Part shown: piece after piece, positions 28,072 through 36,760 of the stretch | How positions within the stretch are numbered: the first letter of the stretch is position 1 | Layout of the letters: each line of letters begins with the position of its first letter | Assembly (NCBI RefSeq): GCF_013404595.1 | Contig: NZ_JABVAX010000001.1 | Coordinates: 310,001-374,000, forward strand | Reading direction: 5' to 3' | DNA: 64,000 bases | Origin: Jannaschia marina | GTDB taxonomy: Bacteria; Pseudomonadota; Alphaproteobacteria; Rhodobacterales; Rhodobacteraceae | Translations under genes and position numbers: made by a program | Notes under the pieces: model-generated | Told to the model about the DNA's origin: nothing | Databases searched by the model: none | What the model saw: only the letters and a program-made list of their open reading frames with translations

Positions 28072-29595
28072 GTGAGGGGGCCTCACAATATCTGGCGTCT
28101 GATCCGCACGGGGGCGACCTTCGAGCGGACGGGGGCGATGGCCGTCGTCCTGGAGCAGATGGACGCGCCGCGTCCGCTGCGCGTGGCCGCCCGCGTTCTC
28201 GGCCGGCCCTTCAAATGGCTCGGCTACGACGGCGATCCCGCCTTGCCGCCCGTCACCCGCGCGCTGACGGCGCTTGGCCCGAGCTACATCAAGCTCGGCC
28301 AGATCCTCTCCACCCGACCGGATTTCGTCGGCTCCGACCTCGCGCAGCAGCTGCGCGTCCTGCAGGACAAGCTGCCGCCCTTCCCGACCGAAGCGGCACG
28401 GGAGATGGTCGAGCGCGACCTCGAGATGCCGATCGACCGCATCTTCTCGGAGTTCTCGGAGCCCGTCGCCGCCGCTTCCATCGCGCAGGTCCATCAGGCC
28501 CGTCTCGTGGGCGACGCGCGCAAGGTTGCCGTCAAGGTGCTGCGCCCGGGGATCGCCCGCGCCTTCGCCCGCGATATCGACGCCTTCTACCTCGCCGCTC
28601 GCCTGATCGAATGGCTCTCCCCCGCATCGCGTCGCCTCCGGCCGATGGACGTGATCGCCCATTTCGACGCCACCGTGCAGCAGGAGCTCGATCTGCGCAC
28701 CGAGGCCGCGGCGGCCAGCGAGTTCGCGGCCAACATCACGCGGGACGACGGTTTTTCCGTGCCCGGGGTGGAATGGGGGCTCTCGGGGCGCGCCGTGCTC
28801 ACGCTCGACTGGGTCGAGGGCCTGCGCATGTCCGATGTCGATGCGATCGACGCCGCCGGCCACGACCGCGCGGCGCTTGCCGACCGGGTGATGCAGATGT
28901 TCCTGCGCCACGCGCTGCGCGACGGCTACTTCCACGCCGATATGCATCAGGGCAATCTCAAGGTCGCGCCCAATGGCGACATCGTCGCGCTCGATTTCGG
29001 GATCATGGGGCGGCTCGACGAGTACACCCGCCGGGTCTACGCCGAGATCCTGATGGGGTTCATCCGGCGCGACTACCGCCGCGTCGCCGAGGTCCACTTC
29101 GAAGCGGGCTACGTGCCTGCCGACCGCGACATCGACCAGTTCGCCCAGGCCCTGCGCGCCGTGGGCGAGCCGATCTTCGGCATGGACGCCTCGCGCATCT
29201 CGATGGGTCGGCTTCTGGCGTATCTCTTCGAGGTGACCGAGCGGTTCGGGATGGAAACGCGGACCGAACTCATCCTGCTGCAGCGCACGATGGTCGTCGT
29301 CGAGGGCGTCGCCCGCACGCTCAATCCGCATATGAACATCTGGAACGCGGCCGGTCCCGAGGTCGAGCGCTACATCCGCGAGAACCTCGGCCCCCGGGCC
29401 ATCGCGGGCGATCTGGTCAAGACACTTCGGGTTCTGGCCCGGTTCGGTCCCCATCTGCCTCAGGCGGTCGAGAACGCCCTGCGCGGCAGCGAGGCCAGCC
29501 GCCATCCGCCGCCCCGCCATGGTGGCGCGGCGCTTTGGGTGCTCGCCGGAGCCGGCGCAACTGCGGCACTCTGGGCCCTGACAGCCCTTCTCTGA
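28072..29595 (+). CDS. ubiB: Ubiquinone biosynthesis protein UbiB (atypical kinase/ATPase)
   Basis: This 507-residue protein belongs to the ABC1/ADCK atypical kinase family needed for ubiquinone synthesis. It shows the KxGQ motif K74-LGQ77 with ILSTRPD, the Ala-rich loop AAASIAQVHQA, the catalytic-type HADMHQGN and the metal-binding LDFGIMG. A C-terminal hydrophobic helix (about residues 487-507) anchors it in the membrane. It starts with GTG one base after ubiE. Confidence 0.95.
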   Translation: MRGPHNIWRLIRTGATFERTGAMAVVLEQMDAPRPLRVAARVLGRPFKWLGYDGDPALPPVTRALTALGPSYIKLGQILSTRPDFVGSDLAQQLRVLQDKLPPFPTEAAREMVERDLEMPIDRIFSEFSEPVAAASIAQVHQARLVGDARKVAVKVLRPGIARAFARDIDAFYLAARLIEWLSPASRRLRPMDVIAHFDATVQQELDLRTEAAAASEFAANITRDDGFSVPGVEWGLSGRAVLTLDWVEGLRMSDVDAIDAAGHDRAALADRVMQMFLRHALRDGYFHADMHQGNLKVAPNGDIVALDFGIMGRLDEYTRRVYAEILMGFIRRDYRRVAEVHFEAGYVPADRDIDQFAQALRAVGEPIFGMDASRISMGRLLAYLFEVTERFGMETRTELILLQRTMVVVEGVARTLNPHMNIWNAAGPEVERYIRENLGPRAIAGDLVKTLRVLARFGPHLPQAVENALRGSEASRHPPPRHGGAALWVLAGAGATAALWALTALL

Positions 29596-29766
29596 GCCTC
29601 GCCGGCGCTTTGCGTCACCGTTCGTATCGCTGCGTGGCGTGGCACATTCGGACGAACGTCCGGACGAGAGCCGGCGGAACCGGACGTTCCATGGCTGCAC
29701 GTATAGCGGCAGTCCGATCCCGATGAGCTGTCGAGGTACGCCTCTCCTGCGCGGGGGTTCGGTGGA

Positions 29767-30414
29767 TCACGTCCCGCCCGGACGGATCGACTGCAACCCG
29801 TAGGCCGGCAACCGCACGCGCCCGTCGAGCAGGAGTTCCGTCCCCGCATCGCCCAGCAGCACTTCGGTGACCTGCGCATAATGGTCCACACGCGTGGGTG
29901 TCAGCGCGAGGTCGCCGGCCCAGCTCTCGACCGACAGCTGGTAGAGCCCGTCGGGCCGCGTCACCCCGTCGGCGGGCCAGGTGACGACTTCGCTCCGCGG
30001 GTCGATCGCGACCCGATCGACCTCCACCCCGGCGGCGTCCTGCACGACGAGTTCCGCGCGGTCGGCGGTCGCGGCAAGGTGCGTATAGAGCTCCGTCGGC
30101 GTGCCGTCATGGGCCAACGGACCGTTGTGGCGGACGTCCATCCCGATCCAGTCGGCGGCCCCGTTGATCTGCTGCGCGTCGAGCCGGGCGATCATCGCGG
30201 CGAGGAGGTCGTTCGTCTTGACCGACTGCTCGACGTTCGAGAATGTGGCGAGCTGCGCGGTATAGGCGGTGGAATCGGTCGGATCGAGCGGATCCTGGTT
30301 GCGGATCTGCGCCGTGAGGAGCCGCAGGAACGTGTCGAAGTCGGACGGCGTGTCGACCTGCGAGGCGGTGGAGGACGCAGCGGGCGCGGTCGGGCCGAGG
30401 GGAAGAATGTCCAT
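29767..30414 (-). CDS. flgD: Flagellar hook-capping protein FlgD
   Basis: This 215-residue protein forms the cap on which hook subunits assemble. The conserved N-terminal region is FLRLLTAQIRNQDPLDPTD followed by TAQLATFSNVEQSVKTN, and the C-terminal part is a beta-rich FlgD Ig/tudor-like domain containing DGLYQLSVESWAGD. It is nine bases downstream of fliK on the same strand, the normal fliK-flgD pairing. About 170 bases with no visible gene separate it from ubiB. Confidence 0.92.
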   Translation of the reverse strand: MDILPLGPTAPAASSTASQVDTPSDFDTFLRLLTAQIRNQDPLDPTDSTAYTAQLATFSNVEQSVKTNDLLAAMIARLDAQQINGAADWIGMDVRHNGPLAHDGTPTELYTHLAATADRAELVVQDAAGVEVDRVAIDPRSEVVTWPADGVTRPDGLYQLSVESWAGDLALTPTRVDHYAQVTEVLLGDAGTELLLDGRVRLPAYGLQSIRPGGT

Positions 30415-30423
30415 GGGGCGTTC

Positions 30424-32232
30424 CTAGAGGCTGAGGTCGAGACGGCCGGGCAGGGGCATCGGCCGGCGTCGCGGCGGCGGCGGGGCTTCGTCGACCGAGG
30501 GGGCACCGGCCTCTGACTCCGGTGCGGCATCTTGCGATTGCCGATGGCCCTCCTGCGCCGGCTGGCGCTGGCGGGCCTCGGTTCCGATATCGAAACCATC
30601 GAGGGCAAGACCTTCCGCCATGAGGGCGCGGTGCAGCCCATCGAGGTGACGTCGCACGACCTCGACCATGTCCGGCCGTTCGACGGCGACCGAAAGCGTG
30701 AGGCCCCGGTCGGTCGTCTGAAGCAGCAGGCGAAGGCGGCCGAGGTCCGCAGGTGCAAGCTCGATCTCGGCCACGCGGGGCGATCGGGAAGTGGCGTCGG
30801 CATCGCCGTGCCGGTCGACGGTCAGCTCGGGCAGGAGTCTCTGCAGAACGTCCGGCAACCGGTCGGGCGGGACGGCGCGCGCCGTAACGGGGTGAAGCGC
30901 CCCCTCGGACGGAGGCGCACCGGGGAGGACGGGTGCCGTCGTCGAAGGCGGCTGGATCGGGCCCGGAATGTCCGCCGGGGCCGCGATCCGTTCCGTCGCA
31001 GGTGCGTCCTGTGCGGCAGGCCTCCCGAGGCTCCTGTTCCCATCGGCTGCAGCGACGTGGGGCGGAGGACCGGACGATGGCGCGGGGCGAGTGCCTGACG
31101 TATGCGGAGGCACGGGCTGTGCATAGGAAACGAGCGGAGGCGCGGGCGTCTTCGGCGTGGACGGATCAGGTGACGGGAGCGGGTGTGTCGAGCTCATGCC
31201 GGTCGAGCGGGAGGATCGGCGGACGGCAACGTGCGCGACCGTCGTGGCGTTCATGTCGCGAGGCATGTTCTCGGGCACCGATCGACCCGCCGGGAGGACC
31301 ATCTCCGCGTGAGCTTGCATCGGAATATTTGACTGCGGGGCGCTTTCGGCGAAAGAGGAGGCGGTCGAGGAGATCGGACCCGAAGCGGGGCGCGCGCCGG
31401 AAACTGACGGCAGCGGGGGGCGATCGACCGGCCCGCGCGGAACGGGAGCGACGCCCTCCGGGTCGATGGCAATGCGGTCGTGGCGCGAAGGGCGGACGGG
31501 AAGCGGGCTTTCCGATACTGACGGCCCCGGTTTTTCTCCTGCTTCGGACGGCTGAGACCCGGTGTCGACTGTGCCGCCCGTGCTTGCACCGCGGTGTCCC
31601 GGCGATGCCGCGAGTTCCGAAACCGGTCGCGGAGCCGACGGCTGCCGCGGGTGGCCCGCTTCCGACATCCGAGGGACGGGCCGGTCGCCCAACGCCGGTG
31701 TCGGCGGACCGACCGGTGCCGGAGTGCTCCGCCCGGCCGAAGCCATGCGTTCTTCCGGTACGGCGGCCGTCGTCGATGCGTCGACGCGCCGCGCGACGTC
31801 CGTTTCGGGTGGGAGCGGGACGGTCCGGATACCAGCCGCAGCCTCGGGCCGTGCCACGGCTTCGTCCGGGGCATCGCGGAAGACGAAGCTATCCGCCGCA
31901 GGCGTTCCATCGGGCATCATCTCGAACGGCAACGCGGCGAGATCGGCCGTGGCGGTCGCATCCACGCCGTCCTGCGGTGGTGCCCCCGCCGCCGGTGGCG
32001 CGTCCGTCGGAGGATCGGCACCGGCATCCGGCTCGACATCGCCATCCTGCCCCGCGGGCGTGGCCGCGATCCGCGCGGTCGAAGCGGTGTGGGGCACCAA
32101 GGCGGCGTAGAGCGCCTGTGCCCAGGCCGCAGTGTCGCCACGGATGGCCGGGGTGACCTCGACACGATCGAAGCCTCCGGCGGGCGTCGGGGTCGGATGC
32201 GGGGCGGGCACGACGGGCAGGGTGGACGGCAT
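30424..32232 (-). CDS. fliK: Flagellar hook-length control protein FliK
   Basis: This protein of about 602 residues has a long Pro/Ala/Ser-rich N-terminal region of low complexity, followed by a conserved C-terminal domain with VAEIELAPADLGRLRLLLQ, GLTLSVAVERPDMVEVVRRH and GLHRALMAEGLALDGFDI. FliK measures hook length and switches export from hook to filament proteins. The ATG at 32232 follows GGAG, so it is preferred to 32253. The disordered part is typical and explains the weak overall similarity expected. It is divergent from the rod-binding protein gene. Confidence 0.88.
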   Translation of the reverse strand: MPSTLPVVPAPHPTPTPAGGFDRVEVTPAIRGDTAAWAQALYAALVPHTASTARIAATPAGQDGDVEPDAGADPPTDAPPAAGAPPQDGVDATATADLAALPFEMMPDGTPAADSFVFRDAPDEAVARPEAAAGIRTVPLPPETDVARRVDASTTAAVPEERMASAGRSTPAPVGPPTPALGDRPVPRMSEAGHPRQPSAPRPVSELAASPGHRGASTGGTVDTGSQPSEAGEKPGPSVSESPLPVRPSRHDRIAIDPEGVAPVPRGPVDRPPLPSVSGARPASGPISSTASSFAESAPQSNIPMQAHAEMVLPAGRSVPENMPRDMNATTVAHVAVRRSSRSTGMSSTHPLPSPDPSTPKTPAPPLVSYAQPVPPHTSGTRPAPSSGPPPHVAAADGNRSLGRPAAQDAPATERIAAPADIPGPIQPPSTTAPVLPGAPPSEGALHPVTARAVPPDRLPDVLQRLLPELTVDRHGDADATSRSPRVAEIELAPADLGRLRLLLQTTDRGLTLSVAVERPDMVEVVRRHLDGLHRALMAEGLALDGFDIGTEARQRQPAQEGHRQSQDAAPESEAGAPSVDEAPPPPRRRPMPLPGRLDLSL

Positions 32233-32342
32233 CACATCTCCGGCGGGAATCATTCGGCTTCCCGGGGTCTACGCCTCGTCCGTTACGAAACCCTTTACTT
32301 CTCCGTGCTCTATGCTTCGCCGACCCGAGACCGGAGGTGAGG

Positions 32343-32624
32343 ATGGAAATCCCGACCGCGACAGCTGCAGCCGCCCCAATGCCCGCGGAGGAGGCGACCC
32401 TGCGCAAACAGGCGGAGGCGCTCGAGGCGTTTCTCTTCGCCGAGCTTCTGCGCGTGGCGGACACCGGCCCGCCGTCTCCGCTCGGCGGGCGGGCCTCGCA
32501 ATTCGACAGTTTCCTGCGCCGGACCCAGGCCGAGGCCGTCGCCGCGAGCGGCCAGACGGGCCTCGCCGAGGCTATCTACCGCTCGATGCAAAGGGCGCTC
32601 GGCCCCGGGGTCAGCGACAGCTGA
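32343..32624 (+). CDS. Rod-binding protein, FlgJ N-terminal type
   Basis: This 93-residue protein matches only the rod-binding half of FlgJ: LRKQAEALEAFLFAELLRVA, then FDSFLRRTQAEAVAASGQTGLAEAIYRSM. The peptidoglycan hydrolase half of gammaproteobacterial FlgJ is absent, as is normal in Rhodobacterales. It helps assemble the flagellar rod. GGAGG lies five bases before the ATG at 32343. Its 3' end overlaps by 14 bases the end of a convergent lytic-transglycosylase-like lipoprotein gene, which might supply the missing peptidoglycan activity. Confidence 0.85.
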   Translation: MEIPTATAAAAPMPAEEATLRKQAEALEAFLFAELLRVADTGPPSPLGGRASQFDSFLRRTQAEAVAASGQTGLAEAIYRSMQRALGPGVSDS

Positions 32625-33195
32625 CGAGTTGCTGCTGATACATCGCCGCGCGCGCCTCGATCTCGCCCGAGATCCGCACCAGCCAGGGCTTCGCGCGGTA
32701 GCTCCCGCGACGATAGCCCGTCCGGCCGTCGTGGTAGGCGAGATACTGATTGCGTGCGTCCGCGAGGGAGATGCCGAGCGACCGGTTCGTCTCGGCCATG
32801 TACCAGCCCATGAAATCCGTCGCGTCGCGGATGTTGTCGCGGCGCGTGCGGCGACCGCCCTCCTGCTGCTGGTATTCCTTCCAGGTCGCGTCGAGCGCCT
32901 GCGAATAACCGAAGGCGCTGCTCTGCCGGCCGATCGGGATCACGCCGAGCGAGAAGCGCAGGGGCGTGCGCGCGTCCGAGATGAACTTCGACTCCTGGTA
33001 GATCGTCGCCATCTGGACGTGCACAGGTACGCCCCATTTGCGCTCGGCTGCGCGGAAGGCGCGCAAATAGCCCGGTCTCTGATCGAGGATCGAACAGGCG
33101 TTGTCGAGGTTGTCGGGCGCACGCCCCGACCCACCACCGCCCCCGCCACATGCGGCAAGGATCAGCAGACAGCCAATCTGCAGGAGTTTCTTCAT
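32611..33195 (-). CDS. Lysozyme-like lytic transglycosylase lipoprotein
   Basis: This 194-residue protein has a lipoprotein signal (LLILAAC near residues 10-16), a glycine-rich linker, and a lysozyme-like domain. ATIYQESKFISDARTPLRF holds the likely catalytic glutamate, and GYSQALDATWKEYQ and DFMGWYMAETNRSLGI follow. Such enzymes cleave peptidoglycan. It overlaps the rod-binding gene at the 3' ends, so a role in opening the wall for the flagellar rod is plausible but not shown. Confidence 0.82.
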   Translation of the reverse strand: MKKLLQIGCLLILAACGGGGGGSGRAPDNLDNACSILDQRPGYLRAFRAAERKWGVPVHVQMATIYQESKFISDARTPLRFSLGVIPIGRQSSAFGYSQALDATWKEYQQQEGGRRTRRDNIRDATDFMGWYMAETNRSLGISLADARNQYLAYHDGRTGYRRGSYRAKPWLVRISGEIEARAAMYQQQLVSCR

Positions 33196-33267
33196 CTTTT
33201 CACTGCCCGGTTTGTTTTTACCGATTTTCGGCGACCCTAGCAGATTCGATACGCTGCGCCAATCACA

Positions 33268-34149
33268 TCAGACGAAGGCGGCGAGGATCAGGGGCAGATT
33301 TGCCACCGACATCAGCGTCGAGACGACGACGAGGCCTGCGACCGGCGGTGCCTCGGCCCCGTATTTCACCGCAAGCAGGTAGGAGGTCACCGCGACGGGG
33401 GTCGACAGCTGCACCACGAGGACGGCGAGCGCGATCGGGCTGAGGTCGAAGGCGAGGCCGACGCCGAGCGCGAGCGCGCCGCAGACCGCGAGTTTCAGCG
33501 CCGAGAGGCCGGCGACGGGCAGAAGCCCCGCCGGCCGCAGACGGGCGACCGCGACGCCGAGCGTGATGAGCATCAGCGGGATGCCCATCTGCCCGATCAG
33601 GTCGAGCGTGTTGAAGAGCGCGACCGGCACCGTCCACCCCTGCCAGAGGAAGAGCCCGCCGAGCAATGTCGCCGCCACCATCGGTTCGCGCAGGGCCCGC
33701 AGCGGGTTGACCGTGCCCGCCACGATCATGATGCCGAGCGTGAATTGCACCATCGCCCCGACCGAGAAGACGACGACGGCGTAGCCGAGCCCCGTCTCCC
33801 CGAAGGCGAAGAGCGCGAGCGGCAGGCCGAGGTTGCCGGTGTTGCCGAAGGCGAGCGGGGCCCAATAGGTCCGAAGGTCGAGCCGCATCGTCCGGCAGAG
33901 CAGGCCGATGGCGCAGAGGACGGAGAGATAGGCCGCGAGTGCCGCGAGCGCGAGACGTCCGGCGGCTCCGGGGTCGATGTCCCCACGGGCGAGCGCGACG
34001 AAGATCAGAGCCGGCACGGCGAGTGTCATGGCGAGGCGGGTGACGAATTCGGTATCGTAGGCGAGCCCCCGCCGGACCCAGACGAACCCGATCGCGGCAA
34101 GCCCGAATACGGGCGTCACGATCTGCAGGACTGTCAGGGCGAGGGTCAC
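33268..34149 (-). CDS. AEC family transporter
   Basis: This 293-residue protein has about ten hydrophobic helices and the auxin efflux carrier family pattern, with NTGNLGLPLALFAFGE in the middle and the last helices LSTPVAVTSYLLAVKYG and VVVSTLMSVANLPLILA. Members export or exchange organic acids such as malate. The substrate cannot be told from sequence. It stands alone, divergent from hspQ. Confidence 0.88.
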   Translation of the reverse strand: MTLALTVLQIVTPVFGLAAIGFVWVRRGLAYDTEFVTRLAMTLAVPALIFVALARGDIDPGAAGRLALAALAAYLSVLCAIGLLCRTMRLDLRTYWAPLAFGNTGNLGLPLALFAFGETGLGYAVVVFSVGAMVQFTLGIMIVAGTVNPLRALREPMVAATLLGGLFLWQGWTVPVALFNTLDLIGQMGIPLMLITLGVAVARLRPAGLLPVAGLSALKLAVCGALALGVGLAFDLSPIALAVLVVQLSTPVAVTSYLLAVKYGAEAPPVAGLVVVSTLMSVANLPLILAAFV

Positions 34150-34236
34150 ACTCTGTTTCCACCGATTCGCGTCCGGCCCGATTTACAAGCCCTCTGTCCG
34201 AGCGTTAGGAATGGGGCACGAAAAGGGCAAGTTTCC

Positions 34237-34563
34237 ATGCTGAAGAAAGAAAGCAAATACGCCTTGGGCGAGGTCGTGCGGCACCGGAAGCATCCCTTCC
34301 GTGGCGTCATCTTCGACGTGGATGCCGTCTTTTCGAACTCGGAAGAATGGTACGATGCCATCCCGAAAGACAGCCGCCCGCGCCGGGATCAGCCGTTCTA
34401 CCACCTCCTCGCCGAGAATGAGGAGAGCTACTACGTGGCCTACGTGTCCGAGCAGAACCTCGTGCTCGATCGCTCGGGCGAACCTGTGGGTCATCCCGAC
34501 ATCGGCGATCTCTTCGGGGCCTTCGACGGCCGCCAGTACCCGCTCCATTTCGATCTGAACTGA
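34237..34563 (+). CDS. hspQ: Heat shock protein HspQ
   Basis: This 108-residue protein has the HspQ/YccV hemimethylated-DNA-binding-type beta-barrel: YALGEVVRHRKHPFRGVIFDVD, DQPFYHLLAENEESYYVAYV and SEQNLVLDRSGEP. In E. coli HspQ stimulates Lon protease and helps degrade DnaA. It stands alone between a divergent transporter gene and the kinase gene. Confidence 0.92.
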   Translation: MLKKESKYALGEVVRHRKHPFRGVIFDVDAVFSNSEEWYDAIPKDSRPRRDQPFYHLLAENEESYYVAYVSEQNLVLDRSGEPVGHPDIGDLFGAFDGRQYPLHFDLN

Positions 34564-34669
34564 GCGCCGCGTCGGGGCTGTGCCACCGGGCGGTTAACCC
34601 GATCTTCATGCGCGCCTGCGAAACCGGCCCGGGGCCCCGCCGGGGTCGGACGACGCGGGGATCGCACGG

Positions 34670-36760
34670 ATGGACGGAGCCGTCCCGGACACACTCTATC
34701 TCGACGAGCGGCGGCGGCGTCTCGCGGCGGAGCGGCGGCTCGACCACACGCGTCGGGAGCTTGCCCGCGCCCATTCCGCGCTCGTCAGCAGCGCCGACCG
34801 GCTTTCGCGCGACTACCTCGCCCAGCGGGAGCAGACGCTGCGCCTCTCGGCGCGGCAGCAGGCGGTGCTCGCGCAACGCAAGGAGGCGGCCGAACGGGCA
34901 GACCGGGCGCGCCGGCGCCTCTGGCATGCGCTCGAGGCGATGCGCGACGGCTTCGCGCTCTTCGATGCGACCGGCACGCTCGTCGCCGCCAATCATGTCT
35001 ACCTCGATCTCTTCGACGCCGCCTCCGACATCGCGCCCGGGGCCCACGCGACCGAGATCTTCGAACGCGCCGCCGAGGAGGGGGCCTTCGACATCGGCGA
35101 TCTCGCCCCCGAAGACTGGGCGGCGGCGCAGGTCGCCCGCTGGGAGGCGGAGACGATCGAGCCGCTGACGCTTCAGCACTACGACGGCCGCGTCCTGCGG
35201 ATCACCGACCGGCGCGCGCCCGATGGCGACGTGGTTTCGCTTGCGCTCGACGTCACCGAACATCGGGAGCGGGAGGCCGCGCTCGCCGCCGCCCGCGACG
35301 CCGCCGAGAGCGCGGCGACTGCCCGGTCCGAGTTCCTCGCCCGGATGAGCCACGAGATCCGGACGCCGATGAACGGCGTCATCGGCCTTTCGGGAATGCT
35401 CGCCGAGCAGGCGGAGGACGAGGAGCTGAAGCTCTACGCCACGACGATCCGCGATTCCGCCGAAGCGCTCCTCGTGATCGTCAACGACACGCTCGACGTC
35501 TCCCGTCTCGAGGCCGGGAAGGTGGAGTTGCGCCTCGCGCCCCTCGACCTGGAGATGCTCCTGATCGACTGCATCCGCCTCGTCGCCGTCACCGCCGGCG
35601 AGGGCGTCGAGGTCGGGCTGGCCTATCCCCTCGACGCGCCGACGCGGCTCGTGGGCGACGCCGGCCGGATCCGGCAGATCGTGATGAACCTCCTCGGGAA
35701 CGCATTGAAGTTCACGCCGAAGGGTCATGTCGCCACCCATGTCGCGCTCTCGGAAGGGGACGACGGCCTCTGGCATATGCGGCTGACGGTCCGCGACACC
35801 GGGCCCGGCGTGCCCCCAGCGATGGCCGAGACGATCTTCGAAGCCTTCGGGCAGATCGACGATCCGGCGCGCCCGCTGCGCGAAGGCACCGGCCTCGGCC
35901 TCACCATCTCGCGCGGGCTGGCGGAGCGCATGGGCGGCACCCTCGTCCTCGATCCGCCCTCCGCGGAAGGCGGAGCCGGTTTCACGCTTTCGCTTCCGCT
36001 GGAGCCTGTCGGTCCACCGCCCGCGTCCCCGGGCTTGCCCGCCTCGGTGACGCTGCCTGCCGATATGGGCCTGCGTTGCGATCTGGCCGCCGCGCGGCTG
36101 CACGATGCGGGCTGCCACGTGCATCGCGCCGGTGGAGAGGGGGCGCGGGTGGTCGTCGCCTCGCTGGCCGCCAGCCATGCGCGACAGCGCGCGCTGCTCG
36201 CGGCGCTGGACGATGGCGTCCATCTCGTCCTGCTGGGTCAGCGGGCAGAGGCCGCGCCGGAATTGCTGGCGCGCGCGGCCCATGTGCTGGCCGTCCCGGT
36301 GCGGGCCGCCGATCTCGTCGCCGCGCTCCATCCCCGGGCGGACGCCACGCCCGGCAGCGGAGGCGATGCACGACAGGCGTCGCGACCGCGCATCCTCGTT
36401 GCCGACGACAACGCGACGAACCGTTTCCTCTTGGAAAAGATGCTCGCGCCGGAGCCCTACGCGCTCGAGGTCGTCACCGACGGTCAGGCCGCCGTCGACG
36501 CCTATGCCACGGCCCGGCCCGACGCCGTCGTCCTCGACATCTCGATGCCGGGTCTCGACGGGTTCGCCGCCGCCGCGCGGATCAGGGCCATCGAAGCCGA
36601 GCGCGGCGGGACGGCCGCGCCGCTCATCGCGCTCACCGCCCATGCCGGCACGGACATGGCCGAGCGGATCGCGGCGGCGGGCTTCGACGCCTACCTGACG
36701 AAGCCCCTGCGCAAGGAGGCGCTGCTGACCGAGCTGACCCGTCTGACCGGGGAAAGCTAG
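34670..36760 (+). CDS. Hybrid sensor histidine kinase with PAS and receiver domains
   Basis: This 696-residue cytoplasmic protein has no membrane helix. An N-terminal coiled coil (about residues 10-85) leads into a PAS domain (about 88-195), then HisKA with H228 in RMSHEIRTPMNGV, an HATPase with MNLLGNALKFTPKG and GTGLGLTISRGLAERMGG, a degenerate receiver-like region (about 445-555) without a clear phosphoacceptor, and a C-terminal receiver with D623 in VVLDISMPGLDG. It therefore probably passes phosphate internally and then to an unknown partner. No response regulator gene adjoins it. The stop overlaps the convergent asparaginase end by four bases. Confidence 0.9.
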   Translation: MDGAVPDTLYLDERRRRLAAERRLDHTRRELARAHSALVSSADRLSRDYLAQREQTLRLSARQQAVLAQRKEAAERADRARRRLWHALEAMRDGFALFDATGTLVAANHVYLDLFDAASDIAPGAHATEIFERAAEEGAFDIGDLAPEDWAAAQVARWEAETIEPLTLQHYDGRVLRITDRRAPDGDVVSLALDVTEHREREAALAAARDAAESAATARSEFLARMSHEIRTPMNGVIGLSGMLAEQAEDEELKLYATTIRDSAEALLVIVNDTLDVSRLEAGKVELRLAPLDLEMLLIDCIRLVAVTAGEGVEVGLAYPLDAPTRLVGDAGRIRQIVMNLLGNALKFTPKGHVATHVALSEGDDGLWHMRLTVRDTGPGVPPAMAETIFEAFGQIDDPARPLREGTGLGLTISRGLAERMGGTLVLDPPSAEGGAGFTLSLPLEPVGPPPASPGLPASVTLPADMGLRCDLAAARLHDAGCHVHRAGGEGARVVVASLAASHARQRALLAALDDGVHLVLLGQRAEAAPELLARAAHVLAVPVRAADLVAALHPRADATPGSGGDARQASRPRILVADDNATNRFLLEKMLAPEPYALEVVTDGQAAVDAYATARPDAVVLDISMPGLDGFAAAARIRAIEAERGGTAAPLIALTAHAGTDMAERIAAAGFDAYLTKPLRKEALLTELTRLTGES

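Noticed and set aside
32290..32310. CtrA-like site (TTAC, about eight bases, TTAC) between fliK and the rod-binding gene
   Set aside because: It departs from the TTAA-N7-TTAA consensus in sequence and spacing; not strong enough to list.
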